NCBI GenBank assembly: GCA_031772625.1
Contig: CM062805.1
Span: 513,774,102 to 513,838,101, forward strand
Reading direction: 5' to 3'
Length of the DNA stretch: 64,000 nt
From: Pinus tabuliformis
Taxonomy: Eukaryota > Streptophyta > Pinopsida > Pinales > Pinaceae
Position numbers and translations under genes: made by a program. Within the stretch, counting starts at the first letter, position 1; each line of letters begins with the position of its first letter. The notes under the pieces are model-generated. The model saw only the letters and a program-made list of their open reading frames with translations. It was not told the DNA's origin and made no database searches. This document shows positions 11,008 through 21,982 of this stretch, one piece after another.

Positions 11008-12154
11008 TCTTTATTTTTTGCTAAGACCATGGTGGATGATCTCATGCATTCCCAGATGCTTGAGAGTTCTCAGTTCAAGTGTAGTGGGAGGATTCGAGGG
11101 ATAATTGTGCACAGTGGTGGAAACGGTTTCCTTAATCTGCTTTAAGATCAATTCCATCAGGCAATGAGGAGTAGTTTTTTCATCCTTGAAAATTATTTTG
11201 TTCCTTTCCTTCCAAAAATTTCAGATAATAAAGCTTTGCGTAAAGGTCCAGGCCAAATTAAAGATATCATACTCTGAAAAAAAAATTCTCCACTTGTTCA
11301 CGGTGTTAATAATGCTACCTTTGTCTCTGTCTGCCTGTTGAAAAATGGTGCTGAAAGAATCCCACAACCAGGTGGTATAGGTGCAGTTTTTGAGAATATG
11401 CTCCATTGTCTCCTCTTGAGCTTCACATAATTTGCATCTAGAAGGCCCCATCACCCCCTCTTCTAAATGTTTTCCCAAGTTAATATTTTCTTGTGATGAA
11501 CTAACCACATAAAAAGTTTGATCTTCATCCACCCTTGGTGGCTCCAAAGTTTTCCAAGACTTAGCCAAAACGCATCGATCTAGGTTAAGGGTTATTCTCT
11601 CTGCTTCCTTGATGTTAAATATGTCTTCTTTGTTTGGCCCCATCTTAATTGATCCTGCCCATCTGTAACCAAGATCTTCCTCTGTTCTAATATGTTCATG
11701 AGTTCTTTTGTTTTTGCTTTTATGGGGTTGTCCCCTCTGCAATCTATTTCCCTCCAGCTTCTCCATTTATCAAAGTCATGGGGATGATTCTAGAAATCCC
11801 TGACTTTTATTAGTCCTTGGAAATAGGTTTCCTGCTTGATGCTCATAAAGTCCTCCCTTAACAACATTGGTTCTTGTTTCCATTTATCTTCCCAGAAGAG
11901 AGCTTGTTCTCCTGCTCTGATTTCCCAGAAGCTTTTTTTTTGTACTAGGCTTCTATTTTCCCAGGCTTTATTCTATATGTGAGAGCCTTTTATGTTCCCT
12001 GACATTCTGATAAGATCACTTGTTTGCCAGGAGCTTGCATATTTTTATTTCCAGGTTTTAGCCCATTGAGCCCTTGGTTCTTTAACCCATCTCCACTAGA
12101 GTTTGGCTCCTAAAACATTACTGAGAATCTCCTTATCATCTAAGCCTAGGCCTC
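11008..12154 (-). pseudogene. LINE-1 ORF2: post-RT region with zf-RVT-type zinc domain
   Basis: The segment from the Ath-1 junction (12154) to the RNase H carries the zinc-binding domain typical of plant L1 ORF2: CKLCEAQEETMEHILKNCTYTTWLW (CX2C...HX4C) at about 11360-11450. Upstream, the region 11767-12154 keeps translated matches such as ALFWEDKW and VLGAKLWWRW but contains several stops. A stop at 11221 and one near 11011 separate it from RNase H. Confidence 0.75.
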
Positions 12155-14254
12155 TGATGAGCCCCAAATTTGGTAACATTTTGGGCTCATTTGGCCTAAC
12201 TACCCTTGCTAAACCCTTCATTTTTCATAACTTATGCATCATTTTTTAGTATATTTATGTCATTTGTACGAATGAGGGCAGTCACTATTCCTAGGTGGCT
12301 AACACATGTTTATTTCAGGTTTTTTGACATTTAATGGAGCAAAACCACGCAGATGAGGGCTAGGAGACAGCCAAGATGGGATTGAGGTTTTGTAGGAAGG
12401 TTGTCCACAGCATTAAATGGCCTTCCTCGTGATCTCCACCCCAACTCCGAGCTCCAACAGTCACCACCACCGAGCTAGAAGGCAGCCAAACGGATTGTGA
12501 GGAAACAGCAGATTACTCTTAGTTTGGACAGCCAAACCCCACTAATTTAGGAGGCCAGCTTGGCCCTTGTAATGTATAAATGATGAGGTTGTAGCCTTCG
12601 ATGGGGACTTTTGAAACTTTGTTGCATATTCTGGATTACGAGCTGATAGCTCTGTTTTGCTCTTTGTAAGCCATTTTTGGCATGTTATTTGACTTATGAC
12701 TATTATCTTTTAATGAAAAGCAGGCAGATTTGAGTTCAGTTCTGAGTTCTTAGAGGAGCCATAGCTCTCAGTGTTGGACCCAACCTAAGAGCAATAGGCC
12801 TCCTTCCTTTGTATTGTTACTTTCCTTTCAGCATTATATTTCTTTTCCTTTACATGCACTTGGAAACACAGTTTGCTGAGTTGAACTTCTTGGTGTGATT
12901 AAGTAGGTTAATTTTATGAACAAAGTTGCTTTCAGTAATTTAGATTAGCGTAAGGAGATTGGAGTAATCAGAGTCCAAAAAGGGTTGACTGCACGCTCAC
13001 TTCCACCTCTGTTTAGAGACTGGGATTGCAGACCGTGCCACCCACCAAAAACATTGTTTTATACGTTCATGCAAGCTTTGATGCAATGTTCTCGTTTGTA
13101 GCAGCATCCATGCATTCAGATCTTGTGGAATGAATCTTTTCTTCGATACCATGCAAGAGTTTCCTTACAAAATCACGTTGTTGTTCTATGGTTTTATAAA
13201 AATAGTTAGAATAGGTTGATGAAATCTCGGTTTTGTGCAAGACACGGATTATTTGTTTCATTTACACTGTGCAGTACTACTCCCTCACTCCCCTATCCTT
13301 CTAAGCCGTGCCTAGGCCATCCACTCATCCCTCAGTTAGACCACTTCATCCCTCAGTTAGACCACTTACCTCCTAACTCTTCTACCACCCACGTGACTTT
13401 ACCTTTTCGGCCTTCCATTTCCTCTAACCTCCTCTAGGCCAACCAGCTTTGCACACCCCCTCTTCATCTCATCTCTCTCTCCATAAGCCATCACAAGCTC
13501 CCCTCCTACCTCCTTGACCATCCATATAGCCTCTTCCACTCATCCATCACCCAAAAATCCTATTGCAGAACATCCTGTAGGAATTAGTGAACTTCCTGTA
13601 GAAATTCTGAACATCCTGTAAAACCCCTGCAGACTTCCTGTAGAAGCTTGTAAACACGGTTGCCAAGCATCTGAACTTTATGAAATTCTCTGAAAGGATG
13701 CTAGGGATCCCTTAGACCCTCCCTGAGCCTTCCTGACCTTTTCCAAGCACTTCCCTCCTTGATCTATCCCTGCACAGTCAAGACCCAGTTAGAAGCACAC
13801 ACATAATAATTCCAACAACTTGAACAAAAATACAAAAATATGCTTTCTTTAGATCAAAGTAGTCTAGACACATGCATCTCACCTTCCTAGAAGTAATGGC
13901 ACCTCTTTCAGTATTTTGCATTCCCACCTTTGCATCAGTAGGACTAGCTGGTAGAATTAGGGTTTGCTAGGGTTTTCATTTCTTGTTGGCTTTCAGTTCC
14001 TTCCTACAGTAGGTTAATTTCCTTTGAGATAGCTTTTGTTCATCGGTTAAAAAGCTTCTTCTGAGAACTCATAGAAGTTGGCTTGAGCCCTAGCGGACTT
14101 GTGCCAACTGACCAAGTGACAGCTGCGACAAGAGCTAGTATTTGTGCATACAGCACTGTCGCTTCCAAGTTTGTTACGAACTACCGGGTTGATAAAATTA
14201 GAGAAGGAAGCTCCAGGAGTTGTAGCATTATTACTACAATACTGGAGCCCACCA
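12155..14254 (+). repeat. Ath-1 5' LTR
   Basis: It runs from TGATGAGCCCCAAATTTGG to GGAGCCCACCA, 2,100 bp. A TATAAATG box lies at 12575-12582. It has a 21-bp tandem duplication (13326-13346 and 13347-13367) absent from the 3' copy. It contains several CTTCCTGTAGAA motifs (13592-13603, 13634-13646) discussed under findings. Confidence 0.95.
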
Positions 14255-14260
14255 TCTTTT

Positions 14261-14278
14261 TGGCGTCGTTGCCGGGGA
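14261..14278 (+). other. Ath-1 primer binding site (tRNA-Asp)
   Basis: TGGCGTCGTTGCCGGGGA differs at one position from the complement of the plant tRNA-Asp 3' end (TGGCGCCGTTGCCGGGGA). It lies six bases after the LTR end. Confidence 0.9.
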
Positions 14279-14819
14279 AGCATCAGAGTATTAGTAATTG
14301 TTGCCTTTCTTCTATTTTCCTACTCTCGCCTTCTGCCAAGTAGTTTATTTCATTTCCATTCTGCAAAAGTAGCATAGGCATTTCCTGCTTTCATAGATTA
14401 ACATTTCAATTCCGCAATTTCATTTTTTGCAAGCGTAGATTAGCATTTCAATTCTGCAAGTGTAGACTAGCATTTCCATTCCTGCAATTTCATTTGAGCA
14501 AAGTAGATTAGTTCTTTCCTGCTTTCATTTCAATTCTGCATTTTCATTCCAGCAAGATAGTTAGTTGTAGATCAATCTGTTTCAGTTTTTGCAGGTACCA
14601 GAGAAAAAAAAAAAAAGCAATCAAAAGTCTTTCCATTTCATGCCTCGTAGGAATCGAGGATAAACAGGCAAATTCTTATTCAACACCCCCACTACATCAC
14701 TGAGTCACCCTTCTCTCTTCTTCGGTGACAGTGATCCAGAAGAACCTATAGGTGAACCTCCTGAGATATACGAATATCCTATAGCAGAAGAAGAGTTAGA
14801 GACCATTCCATCTGAAGCT
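14279..14819 (+). other. Ath-1 untranslated leader
   Basis: About 540 bp with an imperfect internal repetition of TAGATTAGCATTTCAATTCTGCAA-like units between 14380 and 14580 and an A-run at 14606-14617. A possible earlier gag start, MPRRNRG, lies at about 14640 but reaches a TAA after seven codons. From there the gag frame is open to 14820, so the original gag may have been about 60 codons longer. Confidence 0.6.
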
Positions 14820-16214
14820 ATGGCTGACAATAGGGGAGAAGATGAGAGAATAGAAGGTGCCTTCCCCATCCGAGAGACCAATGGAGACACGAAAATGAAG
14901 AACATTAGCCCCTCCGCCTTACCTCACTTCCATGGACTGACTACTGAAGATCCTGATACCTTCCTATTTGAGTTTGTTGTCCTTTGTCAAACCTATGACT
15001 ATACTGAAGATGAACAGAAGCTGAAACTCTTCCCCTCAACCCTTAAGGATGCAGCATTACGCTGGTTCATGGGATTACCTGGGAACAGTATCACCACTTG
15101 GGCTCAGATGCAGCAAGCTTTCAACACCAAGTACCGGGACTACTGTAGGTCCAAGGAAACCAAGGGAGAAATATTTCAGATGACCATGGGAAATGATGAG
15201 TCCTTAGAGGATTACGAGGAAACGTTCCAACTTAGCTATAAACGGGCCAGGTGCACACTTGACCCTGAATCCCTCAAGTTGGTCCTACTCCGAGGAGTCC
15301 CTGAAGACCTCTTAGATACCCTTCACATGTTAGCTGGAGGAGATATTTACCAACTGCCTTATGAGGACATAAAGACTATGTTTAGAAACCACTCTAGGGC
15401 AGCCGGGAAACGAGGTAGAGGAAACCTCCTCTCAGCTGGTATTCCTTTCTCCAAACATGAGTTTGCAAATCAATTAGAGGATCTCAAGAGTGAGGTGAGA
15501 CAGACCATTGCCATGCAACTTGATACATTCAGGATCCAGCAGAAGAAGGAAGAAGCTGAGAGGGCCTTGGCTATCTTCTGCCCTGGGTGTACAAGGAAAC
15601 ACCCTAAGAACGAATGCCCATTACATTCGGTTGAAGTATGTTTTGTTTGTGAGGAGGACCATCCCACAAACCAATGTCCAACCTTACCTGGGCTTAAAGC
15701 CATGTATCAAGGGAAAGAAGCCCCCACCGAACCTCTCTATTTCCTCAACCAAAGGAGGCCACAAGGACCTAGACCTTACCAGCAGGGGATGCAAGGGGCA
15801 CCCCAAGCTTATTACAGCCCCAACCAAGCTACTCCTATGCCTTCCTGGGGTCCCCCTGCTCATCCTTCCTGGTCTATGCCTCCTCCATGGTCTTACCCAC
15901 CTCAGTACCATACTCAACCCACCACTCAGTCATATCACTCACATGCCCAGCCACAGCCTCAGTGGAATGCACCTCAATCGGGGTGGAGGCCCCAGTACAA
16001 CACTCCTCCCGCCATTTTGCCTCCACCACCAGTTCAACCTCAACCATTACCTCCTGCTCCTCCAAGGCAACCTCAAATGCCTGCTCAACCGAACCCGAAC
16101 CCCAACAACAAACAGGCCCAGCAGGTATATACTGGGGAAACATCATGCCCTACCTATGTTGTGGAGATCCAGGAGATCAATCTGCGATCTGGAAAGACTC
16201 TTCCGGATCACTAA
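14820..16214 (+). pseudogene. gag: Ath-1 gag
   Basis: Gag forms the virus-like particle that packages element RNA. The capsid core occupies about residues 30-190 (LPHFHGLTTEDPDTFLFEF, LKLFPSTLKDAALRWFMGLP, AFNTKYRDYC, ESLEDYEETFQLSY, LLRGVPEDLLDTLHMLAGGD), the pattern of Athila/Tat Gag. Two knuckles with CX2CX3HX4C spacing follow (CPGCTRKHPKNEC and CFVCEEDHPTNQC). A Pro/Gln-rich tail (about residues 300-450) leads to LRSGKTLPDH and then TAA at 16212-16214. The frame continues directly into protease, so the stop is either a recent mutation or a suppressible gag/pol boundary. Confidence 0.9.
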
Positions 16215-18758
16215 CCTCCTCCCCCAGAGGACGAAGAAGACAAACAGGAAAGTGAACCAAAGGCTATTCCACCCTTTCCTGAGAGACTAATAGCCACCAC
16301 ACAACCCAACCCAGAGGAGGATGAGCTTCTGGGAGAGCTCAAACAGTTGTGTGTGAAAATCCCACTTCTCCAAGCCATCAAGGATGTACCAATATACAAC
16401 AAACTGGTTAAGGAAAAGTGTTTCAGACACCCAGGCAGGCGAAAGAGGGATGCTTCCACCATCAATGTCATAGGACAACTGTCTGACCTTATGTTGGGAC
16501 AAGTCATCTGCCCAAAGTATCTATATCCTGGGAGTCCTGTAGTAGATGTCCACATCAATGGCACCATCATACCTCACACCTTGATTGATCTGGGGGCTGC
16601 CATTAATGTGATGACCAGGGATACCATGCTCAAACTCAACCTTCAGGGTTCCTTGAGGAAGACCTCGACAGTCCTACAACTAGCAGATCGCTCCACCGTG
16701 ACTCCCGAAGGGATTGTGGAGGATGTCTTGGTCTCTGTTGACTCTTGGGAATACCCTACAGATTTCTTGGTGCTGCAACCAAAGGCAAAGCTCACTGGAT
16801 ATCCTCTTATTTTGGGAAGGCCTTGGTTAGCCACTGCAGATGCTTACATAAGTTGCCGTGCAGGAAACATGACCATCAAAAATGGTCCTATGTCCAAGCA
16901 GCTAGTCCTATACCCTCCTGCCCAACCCTCATTAGAGCATGACTTACCACTTTGGTTGGAGGAAGGAGAAGAGGATGAGGTGTACTCAACACCTTTGTGC
17001 ACCCTAGACACCACTAGGGGAGACCCCCCAACCGAGGACGATTTGATTGAGACCTTGATCCAGAATCCACCTCCCAGTGCACTGTCCTTAGAAAAATTGG
17101 TGGAGGATGCCCAAGCCAGCACCTTAGTGGACCTTTGTGCGACCAACCCTGTCACTCCCAGAGTCAAGAATGTGGAGTTCGGCCCTGAGAGAACGTTAAA
17201 GATCAGCTCCTCCCTATCTCCTTCCCAGGAAAAGGAGTTGTGTAGTCTGTTGGCCAGTCATCTAGATGCTTTTGCTTGGAGCTATAAGGAGATGAAAGGA
17301 GTCCATCCTTCAGTCTGTACCCATCACATCTACATCAAAGAGGATTGTAAACCGGTTAGGCAACCCCAAAGGAGGATGAATCCAGCCCTTAAGGACATTG
17401 TCAAGGACGAATTGCAAAAACTGTTGGATGCCGGATTCATTTACCCCATCTCTGATAGCGAATGGGTGTCCCCTCTGGTGTTGGTTCCCAAGAAAAATGG
17501 GAAGTGGAGAATCTGTGTGGAATACCGAGAACTAAACAAAGCTACCAAGAAAGACCATTTCCCTCTACCTTTCATAGATCAAGTGTTGGATGGACTGGCA
17601 GGAAAGAAGTTTTTCTCTTTCCTAGATGGGTTTAGCGGGTACAACCAAATCCAAATCAGCCCGGAAGACCAAGATAAGACCACCTTCACTTGTCCTTGGG
17701 GTACCTTTTCCTACCGAGTTCTTCCCTTTGGGCTATGCAATGCTCCTGCTACCTTCCAGAGAGCCGTCCTGAGCATCTTTTCTGAGCTGGTCCATGATGA
17801 GGTGGAAATCTATATGGATGACTTCACTCCTTATGGGTCCAACTTCCAGGAAGCATTGTCCAATCTGGGAAAAGTCCTAACCAAATGCATTGAGATGAAC
17901 CTGTCCCTTAGTCCTAAAAAATGTGAGTTCTTGATGACTGAAGGGACCGTGCTAGGCCATACCATTTCTTGCCAAGGATTACAGGTGGATCCTAACAAAA
18001 TTGCTCTCATCAAGAAGGTTCCACCTCCTCAAAAGGTAAGGGATGTTCGGAGTTTCTTAGGATTAGTAGGGTATTACAGGAGATTCATTAAAGACTTTAG
18101 CAACCTAGCCTCGCCATTGTTTGGCCTGTTGGCAAAAGATGTGGATTTTAAATGGACTGACGATTGTCAGAGGACTCTGAATGAATTAAAGGACAAGTTG
18201 GTGTCTGCCCCAATCTTGAGAGGTCCAAACTGGGCCCTACCTTTCCACATCCACACTGATGCCTCGAACAAAGCCATAGGGGCAGCCTTAGGACAAGTTG
18301 AACAAAAACTTCCGTATGCCATTTACTTTGTTAGCAAAAACTTATCCAAAGCATAATTGAATTACACTGTAACCGAGAAAGAATTCTTGGTTGTGGTCCA
18401 TGCACTGAACAAGTTCCGACATTATATCACTGGCTATCAAACATTTGTACATACTGATCATGCTGTAATTAGATATTTAATGAATAAACCAGATGTGAAT
18501 GCTCGTATTATTAGATGGTTACTTTTGTTGCAGCAGTTTGATTTGACTATCGTTGACAAACCAGGTAAGGAAAATGTTGTTGCTGATTTTTTATCTAGAT
18601 TGGATTTATCTGCAGAAGAGGATGGAACAGTGGATAACCAGATGCCCGATGAACATCTGTTTGCTATTTCAGTACTCTCTCCATGGTTTGCTGATATAGT
18701 AAACTACCTTGTTTTAGCACAGTTCCCTCCGCACCTATCCTCCAGAGAGAAGAGCTGA
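16215..18758 (+). pseudogene. pol: Ath-1 pol: protease, reverse transcriptase, RNase H
   Basis: It continues the gag frame. The protease active site is LIDLGAAINVMTRDTM (about 16581-16630). RT contains GFIYPISDSEWVSPLVLVPKK, WRICVEYRELNKATKKDHFP, FLDGFSGYNQIQISPED, LPFGLCNAPATFQ and catalytic IYMDDFTPYG, with YMDD at 17811-17822. The RNase H contains FHIHTDASNKAIGAALG, YTVTEKEFLVVVHALNKFRH and HTDHAVIRYLMNKP. TAA at 18354-18356 falls where other elements have a glutamate codon, and TGA at 18756-18758 where arginine is expected. Apart from these stops the frame is unbroken. Confidence 0.93.
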
Positions 18759-20015
18759 ATCATCAGAAAAAGTGCCTCATTCACTTGGATCGGGGGCAAC
18801 CTATTCAAGCTTGGCCCTTATCAGATCTTAAGGCGTTGTGTAAGGGAGGAGGAAGTCTTTGATATCCTCCTCACCTGTCATGATGGGCCTTGTGGAGAAC
18901 ATTTCGCAGCAAAGAGGACTGCCTTCAAAATCCTGCAGGCAGGTTACTATTGGCCCACACTTCATCAAGATGTCAGACGGTATATCAGCCAATGTGACCG
19001 ATGCCAAAGAATGGGGAAACCGACTCAAAGGGATGAGATGCCTCTCCAACCTCAAGTGACTCTTGAGCCATTTGAGAAGTGGGGTATGGATTTTGTGGGT
19101 CCAATCAACCCTCCTTCGAGGCAAAGGTCTTACATCATTGTGTGCACCGACTACCTGACAAAGTGGGCAGAAACTAAAGCAATCAAAGCAGCGACAGAAG
19201 AAAAGGTGGCCGAGTTCTTAAGGGAAAACATCTTCTACAAGTTTGGCTACACAAGAGAGCTAGTCACCGATCAAGGAAGCCAGTTCACATCCAACTTGAT
19301 TGAAGACCTACTAGCTCATCACAAAATCAAGCATAGGACTTCCACCCCCTATCATCCTCAGGCAAATGGGCAAGTGGAAGTCACCAATAGAGCATTGGAA
19401 GGGATTTTGACTAAGGTGGTGAGCAGCAGTAGGAAAGATTGGGCAGATCGCCTGGTTGAGGCCACATGGGCTTACAACACCACTTGGAAGACCACAACCG
19501 GCTTCACACCTTATGAGTTGGTCTATGGAAAGAGAGCTTTGCTGTCAATTGAATTTGAATACAACACTTTGAGGATGGCAGCTCAGCTGGACCTAGATCT
19601 CAGCCATGCCCAACAAGAAAGGTTATTGCAGCTAAATGGACTGGACGAGCACCGAATGCAGGCCCTCCTTCACTCAGAAGTGGTTCAACTTCAGAGAAAG
19701 GTGTGGCATGACCAACACCTCAATGACAAGCAATTTCAGCCAGGAGATTGGGCGTTGTTGTATGATTCTAGGCATAAAGATTTCAAGGGGAAGCTGAGAA
19801 CCAGATGGCTGGGACCATATGCAGTGGAAATATTTCATGACAATGGATCTGTTCTTATTCGGACCATTGATGAGGAGGCCATCCCCATGCTTGTCAATGG
19901 GCATCAACTGAAGATCTACAGGAAACCTCTCTCAAGACAAGAGTTCATCAAAACTGTGGAGAAATCAATGTTGGTCATAGAGAAGGGTTCTGCCTCTGTT
20001 TTGGGCATACCCTAA
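18759..20015 (+). pseudogene. pol: Ath-1 pol: integrase
   Basis: It is in the same frame as the rest of pol after TGA 18756. The zinc-binding part is visible (CHDGPCGEHFAAKRTAFKIL, YYWPTLHQD, CDRCQRMGKP). The core shows FEKWGMDFVGPINPP, ELVTDQGSQFTSN and NGQVEVTNRALEGIL, so the D-D-E residues are present. The tail (GDWALLYDSRHKDFKGKLRTRWLGPY, LVNGHQLKIY) ends at 20015. The damage to this region is the TGA before it, not internal changes. Confidence 0.92.
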
Positions 20016-20025
20016 AAGATCTTAA

Positions 20026-20316
20026 AAAAAAAAAAAAATCCTTGGGTGAAAACCTTTCTGAGGCTCCCAAGGCAGATGGTAGGGGTGAAAACCTCATTGA
20101 GGCGCCCCTGCTGTCCTTCAAAAAAAAAAAAAAAAAAGAGAGATTTGAAAAAGATCCTTGAGTGAAAACCTCTCTGAGGCGCTTAAGGCAGATGGCAAGG
20201 GTGAAAACCTCATTGAGGTGCCCCTGTTGTCTTTCAAAAACAAAAACAAAAAAACAAAAAACAAAAAAAAAAGAAAAAAAAAAAAGAAAAAAAAACAATA
20301 AGCAAAAAAGACAGGG
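20026..20316 (+). repeat. Ath-1 A-rich tract with two tandem ~82-bp units
   Basis: Directly after the integrase are two copies of an ~82-bp unit (20039-20119 and 20155-20236), each followed by a long A-rich run. Each unit itself contains two half-copies with the core GTGAAAACCT...TGAGG, giving four in all. The run at 20236-20309 is almost pure A with C and G interruptions. It codes for nothing I can recognise. Confidence 0.85.
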
Positions 20317-21982
20317 ACAACAAGTTTACAAGGTGGCAATGCATGCAGGTTGCAGGTATTCTATGAAGGAGGGGAGGTCTCTCAACTCAAAGTCAAGGGT
20401 CCTTATCATGCTACCAAGAGACCTCACCAGCACCTCCTCCAAAAACACTCATCTTCTCCGAGGTATGGGCACGATTTCATCACAGCCTAGTCTTCTACAG
20501 GAAGCAGAAGACTTTCTACAGGAAGTTTTGTATTTCTACAGGAAACTTCCTGTAGAAGTTCTGGACGGCCTAGAATTCATTGTGTGGGGGGATCTAATGA
20601 CCAAGTTTCGACATGGAGGCATGCAAGCTACTATTTCCTCCATCACACACTGTTGTCACCTCCTTCTACCACCCCAGTTGACATGCAATAAAAGTACCTG
20701 CACAATCAAAACAGATCATTGAGTTATCAAGAGGAAGCGATTCTGAAATGGAAAAAAGATGTTGAGATGCCATGCAATACCCATCACAGCTATCCAAGGG
20801 CCCTGTGAGCGTGATCGTGATGCCACTATCTTCATCGTTCAGCATGCACCCGAGGAGGAAAAACTGCTACAGGACATCCTGCAGGAGTCCCGTAGCAGTT
20901 AAGCCAACTAGAGTGTACACCATTCAACCGCCTGCAACATGCAATAATAACGCGGGCACATGCAGCCGAATCATAAGCTTCATCATCAGCAACCTGCGGA
21001 GAGGAACCTCCGGGCCTGTGCGATTAAGTAGCAGCAAGCAAATATAGTCATCGTCGTCTTGAAGCCTGAAAAATCGTGCCGCGGCCGCACAGGTAAGTGC
21101 CTCGCCCTTTCTTTCGTCGAATTACATGATATTACTTTGAAATGTTTGCAAGTATGAAATGAATGGGTTGAGTGGTTGTATGGCCATTCGACTGGCCACG
21201 TCGACCAGTCAGACGGTCTATTCGGATGTGTAAAAGGTGGTCGTGGCAAAAAGGAACGGGTAGTGGACACGTGAGAGCCATCCAGTCGGGGAGAAGCGCG
21301 TTTTAATAGAAATGACGGCAGCGGATCTGCGGAGAATGATGCGACAGTCATGGAACTTGCAGGAGAATGATTAAGTGACGTCGTCCAACGGTTCGGCAAG
21401 GACAGCTCACCCCCGCGCCACGGATTCCGACGGATTCAAATCTATCAGCTAGATTGCCACCCCACGCATTTATCATCAACCGTTTAGAAGTCGAGTGAGC
21501 ATCCGGATTCCTCTGAAGCTCGACACTCCAAGTCTTCGGCCGTTCGAACATCTGATAGCAGCATAGAGAGCGCAAAACCACTGCAGAGTTCTCCAGACCC
21601 CGTGCGCTGTTTCTACATGAAAGCTGCTTCTACAGGAAGCTCACCGCCACAAGGAAAAATTGGGCTCCTCACGTCAAAGGTGGCGAGTTAAAAAGGTAAG
21701 CCTGAACCTTGCCTTCCATGCAATTGGTTTCGAGGGTGGCGGAGTCGACGTTCTACGGTCTGCTCATAAAAGAATTGCAAGTGTTGTCTGTCGTTTGTAT
21801 GAATTGTCGTCGAGGTGTATGAAAAGTTTCCTACAAGATATAATTTGTAATTAAACTCTGTTAAAGCTCATCTGGAGATAGTCTTCATGAATTTTATGCA
21901 TGGCAGAGGCGTAAGTCTACGCTCTGTCCCAAAAAGCTATTTTTTGCATCGCCACCTCCAGCCAACGTAGCAGTTTTTCACC
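20317..21982 (+). other. Ath-1 spacer between integrase and the 3' frame
   Basis: About 1.7 kb with no recognisable gene. It contains clustered TTCTACAGGAAG motifs (20493, 20514, 20534, 20546 reversed, 21628). Two good splice-donor matches are present (CAG|GTAAGTG with the G at 21093, AAG|GTAAGC with the G at 21696). Acceptor-like CCTCCAG and GTAGCAG lie 20-30 bp before the ATG at 21983. A spliced leader for the 3' frame is therefore possible but unproven. Confidence 0.5.

Noticed and set aside
15508-16290. 260-codon overlapping plus-strand frame
   Set aside because: It is an alternative phase of the Pro/Gln-rich gag tail; the gag phase carries all the motifs.
20162-20722. 186-codon plus-strand frame after the Ath-1 integrase
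   Set aside because: It runs through the A-rich repeat block as a Lys run and has no recognisable domain.
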